A stretch of DNA of 64,000 bases from Candidatus Regiella endosymbiont of Tuberolachnus salignus (GCF_964020115.1 NZ_OZ026542.1:1781436-1845435), one strand, 5' to 3'; positions 33,081-42,930 are shown, numbered from the stretch's first letter. Numbers and translations: made by a program. The notes: a model not told the origin generated them from the sequence alone.

Positions 33081-34813
33081 AATTCAGGTCCTAATCCAAT
33101 ATAAAATTGGACAGAATTTTCTTTTTTATCGCCAACCGGTAACGCGATATCGAACTTTAATGGACCCAGTGGTGATTCCCAACGTATACCCATCCCGGCT
33201 CCTGTTTTAAAATTGCTACGGCGGATATCATTTACCGCTTCTCCTCCGTCGACAAAAATAGCCCCCCACCATCGATTAGCGACCTTATATTGATATTCAA
33301 GAGAGCCGGTGATTAATTTTGACGCACCACTGAGTTTACCTTCACTGTCAAGGGGTGAAATACTTTGGTATTTATAGCCACGGATACTACGGTCTCCCCC
33401 GGCAAAAAAACGCAATAAAGGGGGCACACGGTCGAAATCATTGGTTTCTATCCAACCGAGATGCCCACGTAATATCACTCGATTTTTTTCACCGAATGAG
33501 CGGATCCAAACCTGCTGTGCTTGTATGATGCCAAAATCAACATTTGATCCCCAGCGCGTATTTGATACATCAAACGAATACCGCTGACTATCGCCCCAGG
33601 TTGGCATCATTCCTCCCCGTTGACGTGTACGATTGATGCTAACACCAGGATAAAGCAGCATCGTCGTGTTTGTGACTTGTCCTTGAGTATAGTGATCTAA
33701 ACTCCAGCGCAGATTAACAGACGGCTGCCATCCACTGGGCATTTTCCAAAAACGCGCCACGTTCAAAGTACTGGTATTTGATCTAGTATCATTTACCCGC
33801 TTACGTTTCAATCCGCTTTGCAGTAGATAATAGTGATCGAGTGGATTTTCTAATAATGGAATACGATAACTGAAATCAAGACTTTGTTCCGGAGCAGAAA
33901 TATTGGCATTGCTGGTAAAGCTATGGCCACGATTGTTGAGCCAAGGCTTACGCCAGCTCGCTTTTAGCCGCGGCCCAGTATCAGTTGCATATCCACCACC
34001 GAGTTCAACTGTATTTTTCGTTCGAGGGGTGATTATTGCATCCAAAGGCAGAATTTTACTGATCTTGGCGTCTTCAAAATTAGGAGATACCACCGCTGAA
34101 TTAAACCAATTGGTCGCCGCTAACCGACGATTTAACTCAGCAAGATCGTCAGAATGATAATAATTTCCAACCTCAAAGGGGATTAAGTTTTGTAGGTAAT
34201 CTTCGCGAATTTGCGCTCCCTGGAATACAACCTTACCAAAGCGGTAACGTTGGCCACTGTCGAAATCAATATCCCAAAAAGCTTGATGTAATTTGTCAGC
34301 AACCCCCAGTTGTTTTTTAATCATATCAGCGTCGAAATAACCTTTACGTAATGCCAGAGCAGAAAGGGAGCCGGTAAAATCATCAAATTTGCCATGATGT
34401 AATACTGAACCGATTTTTGGTGTCTCTTTAATGATTAACGTTTGATACTCCTGATCATCTTTAGCGGCACCCTGTAATTTGATATCTGTGCCAGCAATCA
34501 ATACCGCTTTACCGGCTATCACATTGATAATCAGTGTCGAGCGGTCAGCCGATCCGGGTTGCAAATTGAAATGAATAATAGGATGGTAATAACCTAATGC
34601 ACGCAATCCCTGACGAACGGCAACATTCACCTGCGCTTGAAAACGGCCATCAAAGTTGACGTTATCACCTTTTATGGTTGATAAACGTGCATTCACATTT
34701 TTTTCTAATTCTCCGCTAAGACCTTTAACCTGAAATTGGATATGAGTGGCATGAGCAAAGGGGATAACAAAAAAGACAACGCATAAAAAATAAAAAATAG
34801 GGTATCGCGACAC
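33077..34813 (-). CDS. tamA: Translocation and assembly module subunit TamA
   Basis: Omp85-family outer membrane protein, partner of TamB. Of 578 residues the first ~22 are a signal peptide ([16 protein letters not shown]). Three POTRA domains span about 25-265 and the 16-strand barrel follows. The barrel has the Omp85 loop-6 motif [20 protein letters not shown] (residues about 455-475) and ends [16 protein letters not shown] with a terminal region [14 protein letters not shown]. First gene of tamA-tamB-ytfP. In E. coli msrA lies divergently next to it; here a chimeric repeat and argR lie upstream. Confidence 0.96.
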   Translation of the reverse strand: MSRYPIFYFLCVVFFVIPFAHATHIQFQVKGLSGELEKNVNARLSTIKGDNVNFDGRFQAQVNVAVRQGLRALGYYHPIIHFNLQPGSADRSTLIINVIAGKAVLIAGTDIKLQGAAKDDQEYQTLIIKETPKIGSVLHHGKFDDFTGSLSALALRKGYFDADMIKKQLGVADKLHQAFWDIDFDSGQRYRFGKVVFQGAQIREDYLQNLIPFEVGNYYHSDDLAELNRRLAATNWFNSAVVSPNFEDAKISKILPLDAIITPRTKNTVELGGGYATDTGPRLKASWRKPWLNNRGHSFTSNANISAPEQSLDFSYRIPLLENPLDHYYLLQSGLKRKRVNDTRSNTSTLNVARFWKMPSGWQPSVNLRWSLDHYTQGQVTNTTMLLYPGVSINRTRQRGGMMPTWGDSQRYSFDVSNTRWGSNVDFGIIQAQQVWIRSFGEKNRVILRGHLGWIETNDFDRVPPLLRFFAGGDRSIRGYKYQSISPLDSEGKLSGASKLITGSLEYQYKVANRWWGAIFVDGGEAVNDIRRSNFKTGAGMGIRWESPLGPLKFDIALPVGDKKENSVQFYIGLGPEL

Positions 34814-34849
34814 CTGCTTACTCCCTTTAGTCAGCGTAATTTTAGAGGC

Positions 34850-34979
34850 TATAGCTGCCGCGTTGTTGGCTGCCAGCTCTCGTCTTCATGGTATGTCCAC
34901 ACTCATCGATCTCACATCCTGGCCGAATAGTCGGCAAGCGACGACAACACTTAAATCAAATTAAAATGATTTGGCTATA
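34850..34979. repeat. Chimeric repeat: family-B part fused to family-A part
   Basis: The first ~55 bases (GCCGCGTTGTTGGCTGCCAG, CTCATCGAT) match family B. From about 34920 (GGCAAGCGACGACAACACTT to ATGATTTGGCTAT) it matches the right half of family A. The junction suggests insertion of one family in the other or recombination between them. The right end supplies the argR stop codon. Confidence 0.7.
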
Positions 34980-35466
34980 TATTTGAAATCTCTTGTGCCT
35001 GCTTAATACCAAACAATGCTCGCATCGATTTATATAAATTCTCAGTGCTAACCTCTTTGATTGGCGTAGTAAAAATAGTATCGTCGCCAGCAATATTGCC
35101 TAAAATACCCTCTGTTTCCCTTAAAGAATCGAGCAAGCGCGCAATCAATTGTGCGGCACCAGGGCTAGTGTGAATGACGACCAGAGAATGGTTATGTTTA
35201 ACATCTAATACTAAATTTTTTAATTGACTACTGACAGTAGGCAATAATGGTTCGGTGGGCAGGCGATAAACCATTTCCATTTTGGCATTACGTACTCTAA
35301 CAGCGCCAAATTTTGTCAACATGCGTGATACTTTTGATTGATTGATATTTTCAAATCCTTCATCCTGTAACAGCAACACAATCTCGTTGTGAGAGCGACA
35401 TTTTTCCTCTGTTAAAAGTTCTTTGAACCGTTTATTAAGGTTTGCTTGTTTAACAGAATTACCCAT
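34975..35466 (-). CDS. argR: Arginine repressor
   Basis: ArgR is the L-arginine-dependent hexameric repressor of arginine biosynthesis and a cofactor in Xer recombination. The N-terminal winged helix ([20 protein letters not shown], then [11 protein letters not shown]) and the C-terminal arginine-binding domain ([20 protein letters not shown], then [14 protein letters not shown] [13 protein letters not shown]) are complete. It is 163 residues against about 156 in relatives. The altered end [14 protein letters not shown] runs into a family-A repeat end whose ATAG provides the TAG stop. No malate dehydrogenase gene is adjacent, unlike E. coli. Confidence 0.95.
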   Translation of the reverse strand: MGNSVKQANLNKRFKELLTEEKCRSHNEIVLLLQDEGFENINQSKVSRMLTKFGAVRVRNAKMEMVYRLPTEPLLPTVSSQLKNLVLDVKHNHSLVVIHTSPGAAQLIARLLDSLRETEGILGNIAGDDTIFTTPIKEVSTENLYKSMRALFGIKQAQEISNI

Positions 35467-35665
35467 TTTTTTAGCTGCTCTTAGAAAAATAACAATGGTT
35501 ATTATGGATATTGATCAACTATTCTTCAACATTAGATCTCTTTGGAAACCGTAGCGAGTAAGGGTATAGACATAAAAATAATATTTCCACAAAACAAATA
35601 ATAGACTTTTTATATAACTTACGAAATTATCATGATGCGTTTTTACCAACCAAGGCGTATTTTTT

Positions 35666-36880
35666 ATGTCACAGATTGAAAAATCCAATAAATTAGACAA
35701 CGTTTGTTACGATATCCGTGGCGCAGTTTTAAAAGAGGCAAAACGTCTTGAAGAAGAAGGCCACAAAGTATTGAAACTTAACATCGGCAATCCTGCGCCT
35801 TTTGGCTTTGAAGCGCCCGATGAAATTTTGGTCGATGTCATTCGTAATTTACCTACAGCGCAAGGCTATTGTGATTCGAAAGGGCTTTATTCAGCACGTA
35901 AAGCGATTATGCAGCATTATCAAGCAAGAGGGATCTGTGATCTAACGGTAGAAGATATTTATATCGGTAATGGCGTCTCTGAGCTGATCCTGCAATCCAT
36001 GCAAGCTTTACTCAATACCGGTGATGAAATGCTGATCCCAGCGCCTGACTACCCACTGTGGACCGCAGCGGTATCACTCTCTGGTGGGAAAGCAGTGCAT
36101 TACCGCTGTGATGAAGCCGCCAATTGGTTTCCTGATATTGAAGATATAAAAAGAAACATCACCCCACGCACCCGTGGTATCGTGATCATTAATCCAAACA
36201 ATCCAACCGGAGCCGTTTATAGCGAGGCGATATTAAAAGAAATCGTTACCCTCGCCCGAGAACATAACCTGATTATTTTCGCCGATGAAATCTACGATAA
36301 AATTCTTTATGACGATGCCAAACATTATTCTATCGCCGCGTTAGCGCCAGATCTATTAACCGTAACCTTTAGCGGTTTATCCAAAACCTATCGAGTTGCC
36401 GGTTTTCGCCAAGGCTGGATGGTACTCAATGGCCCTAAAAAAAACGCAGAAAGTTACATTGAAGGGCTAGATATATTGGCCTCAATGCGTCTTTGTGCCA
36501 ATGTACCCATGCAACACGCTATTCAAACCGCTTTAGGCGGTTATCAGAGTATCAATGAATTTATTCAGCCTGGGGGACGTTTATATGAACAACGCAACCT
36601 AGCCTGGGAGTTACTGACTCAGATCCCCGGTGTTTCTTGTGTTAAACCTATGGGTGCGCTCTATATGTTTCCACGCATCGATCGCAAAGGTTTTAATGTA
36701 CATAACGATGAAAAAATGGTGTTGGATTTATTATTGCAGCAAAAAGTATTATTGGTGCAAGGCAGAGCCTTTAACTGGCCTCACCCTGATCATGTGCGTA
36801 TTGTCATCTTACCTTGCGTTGATGAGTTAAAGGGGGCTATCGCTAAGTTAGGGCAATTTTTGGAAAATTATAAACAATGA
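35666..36880 (+). CDS. alaA: Glutamate-pyruvate aminotransferase AlaA
   Basis: PLP-dependent class I aminotransferase making alanine from pyruvate and glutamate, the main alanine-forming enzyme in E. coli. At 404 residues it has family length. Features: substrate segment KLNIGNPAPFGFEAPDEIL, NPNNPTGAVYS, FADEIYDKILYDD, and the PLP Schiff-base lysine in TFSGLSKTYRVAGFRQGW (residue about 240). Neighbouring yfbR and yfbV keep the E. coli yfbQ-yfbR-yfbV neighbourhood. A family-B repeat separates it from yfbR. Confidence 0.96.
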   Translation: MSQIEKSNKLDNVCYDIRGAVLKEAKRLEEEGHKVLKLNIGNPAPFGFEAPDEILVDVIRNLPTAQGYCDSKGLYSARKAIMQHYQARGICDLTVEDIYIGNGVSELILQSMQALLNTGDEMLIPAPDYPLWTAAVSLSGGKAVHYRCDEAANWFPDIEDIKRNITPRTRGIVIINPNNPTGAVYSEAILKEIVTLAREHNLIIFADEIYDKILYDDAKHYSIAALAPDLLTVTFSGLSKTYRVAGFRQGWMVLNGPKKNAESYIEGLDILASMRLCANVPMQHAIQTALGGYQSINEFIQPGGRLYEQRNLAWELLTQIPGVSCVKPMGALYMFPRIDRKGFNVHNDEKMVLDLLLQQKVLLVQGRAFNWPHPDHVRIVILPCVDELKGAIAKLGQFLENYKQ

Positions 36881-36886
36881 CCACGT

Positions 36887-37012
36887 TAAACCCTTCGCCT
36901 TTGAAGTTGCCTTCGGCTGCCAGAGTGTGAGACCGATGAGCGTAGATAGACTACGTGATTCGGTGAGCACCCGCAGCCAACAACGCGGCGGCTTCAAAGG
37001 CGAAGGGTTTAA
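36887..37012. repeat. Family-B repeat, copy B4
   Basis: Near-perfect inverted ends AAACCCTTCGCCTTTGAAG and CTTCAAAGGCGAAGGGTTT enclosing the core CCGATGAGCGTAGATAGACT and ACGTGATTCGG. It lies between alaA and yfbR. Confidence 0.88.
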
Positions 37013-37060
37013 ACCGATAAAAAATAGCGGCGTCCCTACAACAAAAAGAGAGTCTTCATT

Positions 37061-37705
37061 ATGACTTGTTCTAAACCTGAAAATAAAAGCCACTTTTTTG
37101 CCCATCTGTCTCGGCTTTCCTTGATTAACCGCTGGCCGTTGATGCGCACTGTGCGGAGCGAAAATGTTTCAGAGCACAGTTTGCAAGTGGCTTTTGTTGC
37201 TCATGCGTTAGCCATTATTCAAAATCGCCTGTTCGAGGCTAACTTTAACGCCGAGCGCATTGCATTATTGGCGATGTACCACGATGTCAGTGAAGTGCTC
37301 ACCGGTGATATGGCAACACCCGTCAAGTACCACAATCCACAAATCACCCGTGAATACAAACAAATTGAAAAATCAGCTCAAAAAAAATTGATTGCCATGC
37401 TACCAGCAGCATTACAAAAGGATTTTCGTTTCATCTCGGATGACTGTGATTGCAGTAAATCGGATGATTGCAGTTGCAATAAAGAGGAAAAATTAATAGT
37501 GAAACAAGCTGATACTTTATGTGCTTATCTAAAATGCTTAGAAGAATTGGCCGCGCACAATAATGAATTTATTTGTGCTGAAAAGCGCTTAAGAGACGTT
37601 TTGGAAAAATATGGCAGTCCAGCAGTCGACTATTTTATGAAAGTGTTTGTTCCCAGTTTCAAATTATCATTACATGAAATTAGCGATGATTCACCCGCGA
37701 TATAA
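37061..37705 (+). CDS. yfbR: 5'-deoxynucleotidase YfbR
   Basis: HD-domain phosphohydrolase that removes phosphate from deoxyribonucleoside 5'-monophosphates. HD motif residues are visible: [14 protein letters not shown] (metal His), [20 protein letters not shown] (HD pair) and [16 protein letters not shown]. The 214-residue protein exceeds the usual 199. Most of the excess is a Cys/Asp/Ser-rich insertion, [17 protein letters not shown], at about residues 127-143 in a loop before the final HD Asp. It appears to be a short tandem duplication of a DDC-C-S unit. Confidence 0.94.
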   Translation: MTCSKPENKSHFFAHLSRLSLINRWPLMRTVRSENVSEHSLQVAFVAHALAIIQNRLFEANFNAERIALLAMYHDVSEVLTGDMATPVKYHNPQITREYKQIEKSAQKKLIAMLPAALQKDFRFISDDCDCSKSDDCSCNKEEKLIVKQADTLCAYLKCLEELAAHNNEFICAEKRLRDVLEKYGSPAVDYFMKVFVPSFKLSLHEISDDSPAI

Positions 37706-37729
37706 TCAGCATAGTGGTGTGGTATTACC

Positions 37730-37762
37730 TGTATCGCCAAATCATTTTAATTTGATTCGGTT
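37730..37762. repeat. Family-A repeat end fragment
   Basis: CGCCAAATCATTTTAATTTG then ATTCGGTTA combines a family-A right end with part of a left end; the core is deleted. It lies between the convergent 3' ends of yfbR and yfbV. Confidence 0.65.
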
Positions 37763-37768
37763 AAATCA

Positions 37769-38227
37769 TCACAAACCGTCAAAAAATGTTTTATCCAATT
37801 GCTTAAACGCCCCTTTAAGTAACTCGGCCAGCGATTGATAAGTGAGGCATTGTTCAGCCACTACCACGACCTTGCCGGCTTGAGCTAATTTTTGATGTAT
37901 ATCATGAAACCAACGCACGAGTCGCGGCGGTAACGGCATCATCGACCGCTTACCTAACCACCATAATCCTTGTAACGGCAAACTACAGGCAAAGAGTGCA
38001 CCAGTAGCAGCAAGCCCTAACGACCCTCCCAGCGCTATCTGCCAAGTCAACATAAAGATAGCGAGGGGCGGCATAAAGCGGATGCCAAACCGGGTGACTT
38101 TGATAACATGATGCTCCAAAAAAATAGGCGCCAGGCGTTTGTCTAACGGCCACGTCTTCATGTATTTTTGGCCACATTTGAGCACTTGAAACCAACTTGC
38201 TATCGGATCAGGGGAGTGTGTCATCAT
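37769..38227 (-). CDS. yfbV: YfbV, terminus macrodomain insulation protein (UPF0208)
   Basis: Inner membrane protein with two hydrophobic segments ([20 protein letters not shown] and [20 protein letters not shown]). In E. coli it limits the reach of MatP at the Ter macrodomain. Matches are [20 protein letters not shown] and the C-terminal [17 protein letters not shown]. At 152 residues it is of normal length. The start may be M1 or M2 of MMTHSPDP. In E. coli the neighbour is ackA-pta, not present here. Confidence 0.93.
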   Translation of the reverse strand: MMTHSPDPIASWFQVLKCGQKYMKTWPLDKRLAPIFLEHHVIKVTRFGIRFMPPLAIFMLTWQIALGGSLGLAATGALFACSLPLQGLWWLGKRSMMPLPPRLVRWFHDIHQKLAQAGKVVVVAEQCLTYQSLAELLKGAFKQLDKTFFDGL

Positions 38228-38257
38228 TTATGTTCATCAACTTGAAGTGAATGGTTT

Positions 38258-38368
38258 TATACCGTTCGCCTTTGATGTTGGCTGCGGGTGCTCGCCTCAT
38301 GGTATGTCTACGCTCATCGGTCGGTCGCCCCTGGCAGCCGAAGGCAACTTCAAAGGCAGAACGGTATA
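38258..38368. repeat. Family-B repeat, copy B5
   Basis: Ends TATACCGTTCGCCTTTGAT and TTCAAAGGCAGAACGGTATA are inverted; the core has CTCATGGTATGTCTACGCTC and ATCGGTCGGTCGCCC. The right end lies about 10 bases from the queE stop codon. Confidence 0.85.
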
Positions 38369-38377
38369 TCGGATAAT

Positions 38378-39058
38378 TCAACGGATCTTAAGGTATTTAT
38401 GCATTTGCACAGATAACCTCCAGTTGTGTTTAATGCACGTTTCTATACAAAGCTTGGTTGCCTCTTCTGACTCCTTCTCTGTTTTTCTGATCGGCTGTAG
38501 AGCAATAACAGGTTTTTTACCGTCATTCAGCTTATATAATAAATTATTTAATCGCTCAATATCTCGCTCTCGCGCCACCGGATGTTTTATTTCATCAGCC
38601 CGTTGTAATGCCTGATCAAGTAATTTTAACCCCCCTTTCATCCCTATTTTCGGCGATACAGTCACCCAACTGGCTGTAGAACAGCGCACTGGATGGGTGC
38701 CGCTGGTTTCAATTTGACAACGATAACCGTTTTCTTCCAACAAAGAAGTTAAGGGCTGTAAATCGTAAAGGCAAGGCTCTCCACCGGTTATAACAACGTG
38801 ACGCGCCTGGTATTTTTCTTTACAGATAGCAACCAATTGCTGCTCATTGGCATTACTCCATGTATCCTTGGCGACGGTTTTTACCGTAATACCTTGTATA
38901 TCAATTTCTTTATCTTTTTTTATATCCCAGGTATGTTTAGTATCACACCAACTACAAGCGACTGGGCAGCCTTGTAATCGTATGAAAATTGCCGGTACGT
39001 TGGTGAAATACCCTTCTCCTTGCAACGACTGAAAAATCTCATTAATCGGGTACAGCAT
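38378..39058 (-). CDS. queE: 7-carboxy-7-deazaguanine synthase
   Basis: Radical SAM enzyme that contracts 6-carboxytetrahydropterin to CDG in queuosine biosynthesis. The 226-residue protein begins MLYPINEIFQSLQGEGYFTN and has the CxxxCxxC 4Fe-4S motif CPVACSWCDTKHTW at about residues 31-40, the SAM-site motif HVVITGGEPCLYDL, and SVQMHKYLKIR at the C-terminus. Length and ends match E. coli QueE. It stands alone between repeat B5 and a region of mobile-element debris. Confidence 0.95.
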   Translation of the reverse strand: MLYPINEIFQSLQGEGYFTNVPAIFIRLQGCPVACSWCDTKHTWDIKKDKEIDIQGITVKTVAKDTWSNANEQQLVAICKEKYQARHVVITGGEPCLYDLQPLTSLLEENGYRCQIETSGTHPVRCSTASWVTVSPKIGMKGGLKLLDQALQRADEIKHPVARERDIERLNNLLYKLNDGKKPVIALQPIRKTEKESEEATKLCIETCIKHNWRLSVQMHKYLKIR

Positions 39059-39194
39059 CAGTATCTCTAATAATAAAAGGAATGACGGGTGATTATTGCA
39101 GATTGTTATCTTTTCACCAAACTACCCTCTTGTGTTCTGTGAAACGCCTTTGTCACCAAAATCTCTCAATCGGCATGACGAATTATCCGGTGAG

Positions 39195-39230
39195 CCTTAT
39201 ATCCCCGGCCTGAAGGCCGGGGATATAAGG
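39195..39230. repeat. Perfect 16-bp-stem hairpin
   Basis: CCTTATATCCCCGGCC and GGCCGGGGATATAAGG are exact complements around the 4-base loop TGAA. It may be the left-end hairpin of the IS200/IS605-type element whose right end is near 39796, or a terminator; there is no following T-run. Confidence 0.7.
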
Positions 39231-39289
39231 CATGGTTTTCCAACTAACCTGTGTTAAAATGCCGCGGCTAACAGCGAAAGCTTCAGCAT

Positions 39290-39394
39290 ATGGCCGAATC
39301 AGTTTAATTTGATTCAAGGCGGAGGAGCGCAGACAGTACAAATAGTACGGCAAGCGACGACAACACTTAAATCAAATTAAAATGATTTGGCTAT
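39290..39394. repeat. Family-A repeat, copy A5
   Basis: Full 105-bp copy beginning ATGGCCGAATCAGTTTAATT and ending AAATGATTTGGCTAT, with the GTACAAATAGTAC centre. It directly abuts the IS6-like-ended element. Confidence 0.87.
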
Positions 39395-39638
39395 GGCACT
39401 GTTAACAAAGTGTATTCATCTAACTTGTTGAAATAATTATAATTTAAATACATTTAAAGTAAACGGTTCCTCTTTAAAAAAACAGATGAACCGATTTTTT
39501 ATGGCAGCGATCGGCGAATTCTTTCAATGATGAAGCCGATCACAAAAAGTATTATTTTTATCTCATCATTATTTTATGCGTCCTAAATATTTTTATAAAT
39601 TCTTTGTTATTCAATAGTTTAAATTTGTTAACAGTGCC
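39395..39638. mobile_element. 244-bp non-coding element with IS6-like inverted ends
   Basis: Ends GGCACTGTTAACAAA (39395-39409) and TTTGTTAACAGTGCC (39624-39638) are perfect 15-bp inverted repeats. They resemble the 14-bp GGCACTGTTGCAAA ends of IS6/IS26-family elements. The interior has no open frame, so this looks like an internally deleted or miniature derivative. No clear 8-bp target duplication is visible, because the left flank is the repeat A5 end. Confidence 0.65.
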
Positions 39639-39644
39639 ATAGCT

Positions 39645-39758
39645 ATGACGGCAACCAGTACCGCAGTACATGCGGGATTTCAAGCCTGTGGAGAGTCGAC
39701 GCAGTTAGGCCGCTCGATGAAGCAGGAATCCACTGAGGTGAGTCAGGCTTCGGTCTGA
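39645..39758 (+). pseudogene. IS200/IS605-family TnpB, C-terminal remnant
   Basis: 37 codons ending in ACGESTQLGRSMKQESTEVS then QASV, the typical tail of TnpB/OrfB proteins of IS200/IS605 elements. The zinc-finger and RuvC-like parts are gone; the 5' side is replaced by the 244-bp element. It is followed by a right-end-type hairpin at 39770-39796. Confidence 0.75.
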
Positions 39759-39769
39759 ACGCGGTAGGG

Positions 39770-39796
39770 ATCCTCGCCATTTATGGCGTGGAGGAT
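39770..39796. repeat. IS200/IS605-type right-end hairpin
   Basis: ATCCTCGCC and GGCGTGGAGGAT form a bulged stem around ATTTAT, just after the TnpB remnant stop. IS200/IS605 elements carry subterminal hairpins of this kind at the right end. Confidence 0.6.
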
Positions 39797-40073
39797 GTCA
39801 ATTCTGTTATACTCCCCCGGCGTAAAGCGAGGGTGCTCATTTATACTATGTCAACGCGCTTTTTCGCTCATTTTTTTCTCAATTGAGCTCAGCTCAAAGA
39901 AGGTTTCGAATAGGCTCTTAACTAAGACGTAAATCTATTCCTCATGTTTCTTGGCAACTTAATCTACGACATTAATTTAACTTAACTAATTGAAATATTG
40001 ATTAAAATTCAATAAAAATACCACAAAATGATAAAAATCGATCTCTTCCATCTAAAATAAGGAACGTCCTCCT

Positions 40074-40814
40074 ATGAAGTTGCTTGTGAAAATTTTATTG
40101 GCTGGATTAACCTTAGCCTTTGCCGTTAGTGCTTACTGTGAACAAAAAAAACTGATTGTCGCCACCGATACCGCATTTGTTCCTTTCGAATTCAAAGAAG
40201 GAGATAACTATGTTGGTTTTGATATCGACCTCTGGCAAGCTATCGCTGAACAACTTCATGTCGACTACCAACTAAAACCGATGGATTTCAGTGGCATTAT
40301 TCCTGCCTTACAAACCAAAAATGTCGATGTGGCACTAGCGGGTATTACTATTACTGATGAACGCAAGAAAGTCATAGATTTTTCTGATGGTTATTATGAC
40401 AGTGGCCTGCTGATTATGGTCAAAAATAATAATAACGACATCAAAGGTGAGCAGGATCTACAAGGAAAAGTGGTTGCGGTAAAAATGGGCACAGGCTCAG
40501 TAGACTATGCAAAAACAAACATTAAAACCAAAAATCTGCGTCAATTCCCTAACATTGATAACGCCTACCTAGAACTCGCTACAGGCAGAGCCGATGCGGT
40601 ATTGCATGATGCGCCCAATATACTGTACTTCATCAAAACTGCCGGCAATGACCGATTTAAGGCGGTTGGTGCCCCTATTAAAGCGCAACAATATGGTATT
40701 GCTTTTCTAAAAGGCAGTGAATTACGAGAAAAAGTTAATCAGGCGCTACAGGTATTACATGAAAAAGGCATTTATGCTGAAATCTATAAAAAATGGTTCG
40801 GTGATACCCAATAA
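40074..40814 (+). CDS. glnH: Glutamine ABC transporter, periplasmic binding protein
   Basis: Periplasmic solute-binding protein that delivers L-glutamine to GlnPQ. It is 246 residues with a signal peptide ([17 protein letters not shown], cleavage near residue 22). The binding domain has [36 protein letters not shown] and [20 protein letters not shown]. The C-terminus is [10 protein letters not shown]: the last codons ACC CAA TAA are the end of family-B repeat B6, so the natural last residues have been replaced. First gene of glnHPQ. Confidence 0.96.
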   Translation: MKLLVKILLAGLTLAFAVSAYCEQKKLIVATDTAFVPFEFKEGDNYVGFDIDLWQAIAEQLHVDYQLKPMDFSGIIPALQTKNVDVALAGITITDERKKVIDFSDGYYDSGLLIMVKNNNNDIKGEQDLQGKVVAVKMGTGSVDYAKTNIKTKNLRQFPNIDNAYLELATGRADAVLHDAPNILYFIKTAGNDRFKAVGAPIKAQQYGIAFLKGSELREKVNQALQVLHEKGIYAEIYKKWFGDTQ

Positions 40815-40916
40815 ATTTCGAGTTACGGCAAGGCGGCAATCAATCGAATCACAGGAGTGCACAGGTAGTACATGACTGAGCCAACGCCGCCGTAACTTGA
40901 AAGGCGAAGGGTTATA
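40806..40916. repeat. Family-B repeat, copy B6
   Basis: Starts CCCAATAAATTTCGAGTTAC at the glnH stop codon and ends GTAACTTGAAAGGCGAAGGG then TTATA. The centre is GTGCACAGGTAGTACATGAC, a variant shared with B1. It separates glnH from glnP. Confidence 0.85.
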
Positions 40917-40970
40917 GAACCTAATTAATGCGTGTTTATGTTGATCATTATCTAAATCAGGAGAATATCC

Positions 40971-41627
40971 ATGCAGTTTGAATGGAGTGCTATTTGGCCC
41001 GCCCTCCCAATCCTGCTTGAAGGTGCTAAGTTAACGTTATGGATTTCAATCCTTGGATTACTTGGCGGTTTGATTATTGGGGTTGTTGCCGGTTTTGCTC
41101 GTGCTTATGGTGGTAAAATTAGCAGCAATATTGCCTTGGTATTTATCGAGCTTATTCGTGGCACCCCTATTATTGTACAGGTCATGTTTATTTATTTTGC
41201 CATGCCGATCATGATGCCCATCCGTATCGATCCTTTCACCGCAGCAGTGGTAACCATTATGATTAACTCTGGTGCCTATATTGCTGAGATCACCCGTGGC
41301 GCTGTACTGTCCATTCACAAGGGTTTTCGCGAAGCGGGTCTGGCTTTAGGTCTATCTAAACGTGATACTCTGCGTTATGTCATCGCCCCTTTAGCACTGC
41401 GTCGCATGTTACCCCCTTTAGGAAATCAATGGATTGTTAGCATCAAAGATACCTCACTGTTTATGGTGATTGGTGTTGCTGAATTGACGCGCCAAGGGCA
41501 GGAAATTATTGCTGGTAATTTTCGAGCAATGGAAATATGGTCTGCAGTAGCGGTAATTTATCTCATTATCACGCTAGCACTTAGTTTTGTGCTGCGTAAG
41601 GTAGAAAAAAAGCTGAAAATAATATGA
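40971..41627 (+). CDS. glnP: Glutamine ABC transporter permease
   Basis: Inner-membrane permease of the His/Glu/Gln transporter type, 218 residues with about five membrane helices ([20 protein letters not shown] first). It has the EAA-loop coupling motif [20 protein letters not shown] at about 122-141, and [20 protein letters not shown], typical of amino-acid permeases. The ribosome binding site is AGGAGA. Its last four bases overlap the glnQ start (ATGA), showing translational coupling. Confidence 0.97.
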   Translation: MQFEWSAIWPALPILLEGAKLTLWISILGLLGGLIIGVVAGFARAYGGKISSNIALVFIELIRGTPIIVQVMFIYFAMPIMMPIRIDPFTAAVVTIMINSGAYIAEITRGAVLSIHKGFREAGLALGLSKRDTLRYVIAPLALRRMLPPLGNQWIVSIKDTSLFMVIGVAELTRQGQEIIAGNFRAMEIWSAVAVIYLIITLALSFVLRKVEKKLKII

Positions 41628-42346
41628 TTAAATTAAAAAACGTTTCCAAACATTTTGGAAAAACCCAGGTGCTCCATGACATTAATTTAAATATCACCAA
41701 AGGAGAAGTGGTTGTCATCATCGGTCCCTCTGGTTCGGGTAAATCAACATTATTACGCTGTATTAATAAATTGGAAGTGATCACTGAAGGGCAATTAATC
41801 GTTGATGGATTAGATATTAACGATCCTAACATTGATGAACGTCTGATCCGCCGAGAAGCAGGCATGGTTTTCCAACAATTTTATCTATTTCCACATTTAA
41901 CCGCACTTGAAAATGTGGCTTTTGGTCCTATCCGTGTTCGCGGCATTCAAAAAACAGAAGCAAAAAAGCTCTCTCTTGACCTGCTCGCAAAAGTAGGGTT
42001 GTCAGAACGTGCTCATCATTACCCAGGGGAGCTATCGGGCGGGCAACAGCAGCGAGTTGCAATCGCCCGAGCGCTTGCAGTGAAGCCAAAATTAATGCTG
42101 TTTGATGAGCCGACGTCTGCACTTGATCCAGAGCTACGTCATGAAGTCTTAACGGTAATGAAAGATCTAGCCGAAGAGGGAATGACCATGGTCATTGTCA
42201 CGCATGAAGTGGGTTTTGCCCATCAGGTCGCATCACGCCTCATATTCATAGATCAGGGACGCATTGCACAAGATGGTGCCCCTGATAGTTTAATGGCTAA
42301 TCCCCCCTGTGAAAGGTTGCGTGAATTTTTACAGCACGTTGCCTAA
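41624..42346 (+). CDS. glnQ: Glutamine ABC transporter ATPase
   Basis: Cytoplasmic ATPase of the glutamine importer, 240 residues as in relatives. Walker A is [13 protein letters not shown] (about residues 33-45), the Q-loop is [18 protein letters not shown], the ABC signature is [15 protein letters not shown], Walker B is [14 protein letters not shown], and the switch His is in [12 protein letters not shown]. Last gene of glnHPQ; repeat A6 and a strong terminator follow. Confidence 0.97.
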   Translation: MIKLKNVSKHFGKTQVLHDINLNITKGEVVVIIGPSGSGKSTLLRCINKLEVITEGQLIVDGLDINDPNIDERLIRREAGMVFQQFYLFPHLTALENVAFGPIRVRGIQKTEAKKLSLDLLAKVGLSERAHHYPGELSGGQQQRVAIARALAVKPKLMLFDEPTSALDPELRHEVLTVMKDLAEEGMTMVIVTHEVGFAHQVASRLIFIDQGRIAQDGAPDSLMANPPCERLREFLQHVA

Positions 42347-42400
42347 ATCATGAGTTACCCCTTTAAGCACTATGGGACTACCTACTTTGGGCACTAAAAG

Positions 42401-42504
42401 ATAGCCGAATCAGCTTAATTTGATTCAAGGCGGAGGAGTGCGGACAGTACAAATAGTACGGTAAACGACGACAACACAGAATCAAATTAAACTGATTTGG
42501 CTAT
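42401..42504. repeat. Family-A repeat, copy A6
   Basis: Full 104-bp copy with ends ATAGCCGAATCAGCTTAATT and AATTAAACTGATTTGGCTAT, about 55 bases downstream of the glnQ stop codon. Confidence 0.87.
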
Positions 42505-42570
42505 GGCGTCCCAAATCTAGTCCCTAAAAAACAGAGTATAGCCCTGCCACATCGAAAGACAACAGGCAAT

Positions 42571-42608
42571 AAAAGACCCGCAAACCTAATTGGAGTGCGG
42601 GTTTTTCT
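42571..42608 (+). terminator. Rho-independent terminator downstream of glnQ
   Basis: Stem ACCCGCA / TGCGGGT followed by TTTTTCTT, preceded by AAAAG. The classic hairpin plus T-run fits a plus-strand terminator. Because repeat A6 sits between it and glnQ, it is probably the displaced glnHPQ terminator. Confidence 0.85.
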
Positions 42609-42756
42609 TGGTTTACCGATACTGCCGATAGTTTATTTGGTGGAGCCTGCATCCTTTTGAGCAGGTGGGTTAATTTGTCTACCTATTGTTGGATGCTGTC
42701 GCCAATTTCCTGAAGGAACACTCATTGCGATGGAAGCCTATACAACGTCCCATTAT

Positions 42757-42795
42757 TGGGGGCACATTATTTATCGAATCGGATGATGCCCCCAC
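42757..42795. repeat. GGGGGCA...TGCCCCC inverted repeat near the island boundary
   Basis: GGGGGCA and TGCCCCC are separated by about 24 bases. It lies just outside the left att site of the satellite in an otherwise gene-free stretch (42609-42907). Function unknown. Confidence 0.45.
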
Positions 42796-42907
42796 TTGAA
42801 GGAAGAATGCAATGGACGACGGTTGACCTTGGTAGACTGGTTTTGTTCGATATATTAATGATTTACGGGGAAAAATAGACTTGAGTAGACCGCTGTAAAC
42901 TTGTTAA

Positions 42908-42930
42908 TGGTGCGAAGGCCGGAATCGAAC
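42908..42930. other. Left attachment site of the satellite (distal att copy)
   Basis: TGGTGCGAAGGCCGGAATCG then AAC repeats the 3' end of the tRNA-Leu gene at 53359-53382 in the same orientation, with one C missing (GTGCGAAGG against GTGCCGAAGG). This is the expected remnant of the original tRNA 3' end displaced by site-specific integration. Confidence 0.88.

Larger units (their letters stand above)
39059..40073. other. Kilobase of nested mobile-element debris upstream of glnH
   Basis: No intact gene. It contains, in order: a perfect 16-bp-stem hairpin (39195-39230), a full family-A repeat (39290-39394), a 244-bp element with IS6-like inverted ends (39395-39638), a TnpB C-terminal remnant (39645-39758) with its right-end hairpin (39770-39796), and an AT-rich glnH leader. 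Confidence 0.75.

Noticed and set aside
35467..35665. ARG box between argR and alaA
   Set aside because: The divergent region is AT-rich, but I could not find two half-sites matching the ARG consensus with correct spacing.
39840..40073. Sigma-54 promoter for glnH
   Set aside because: TTGGCAACTTAATCTACG only weakly resembles the -24/-12 consensus and lacks the GC doublet at -12.
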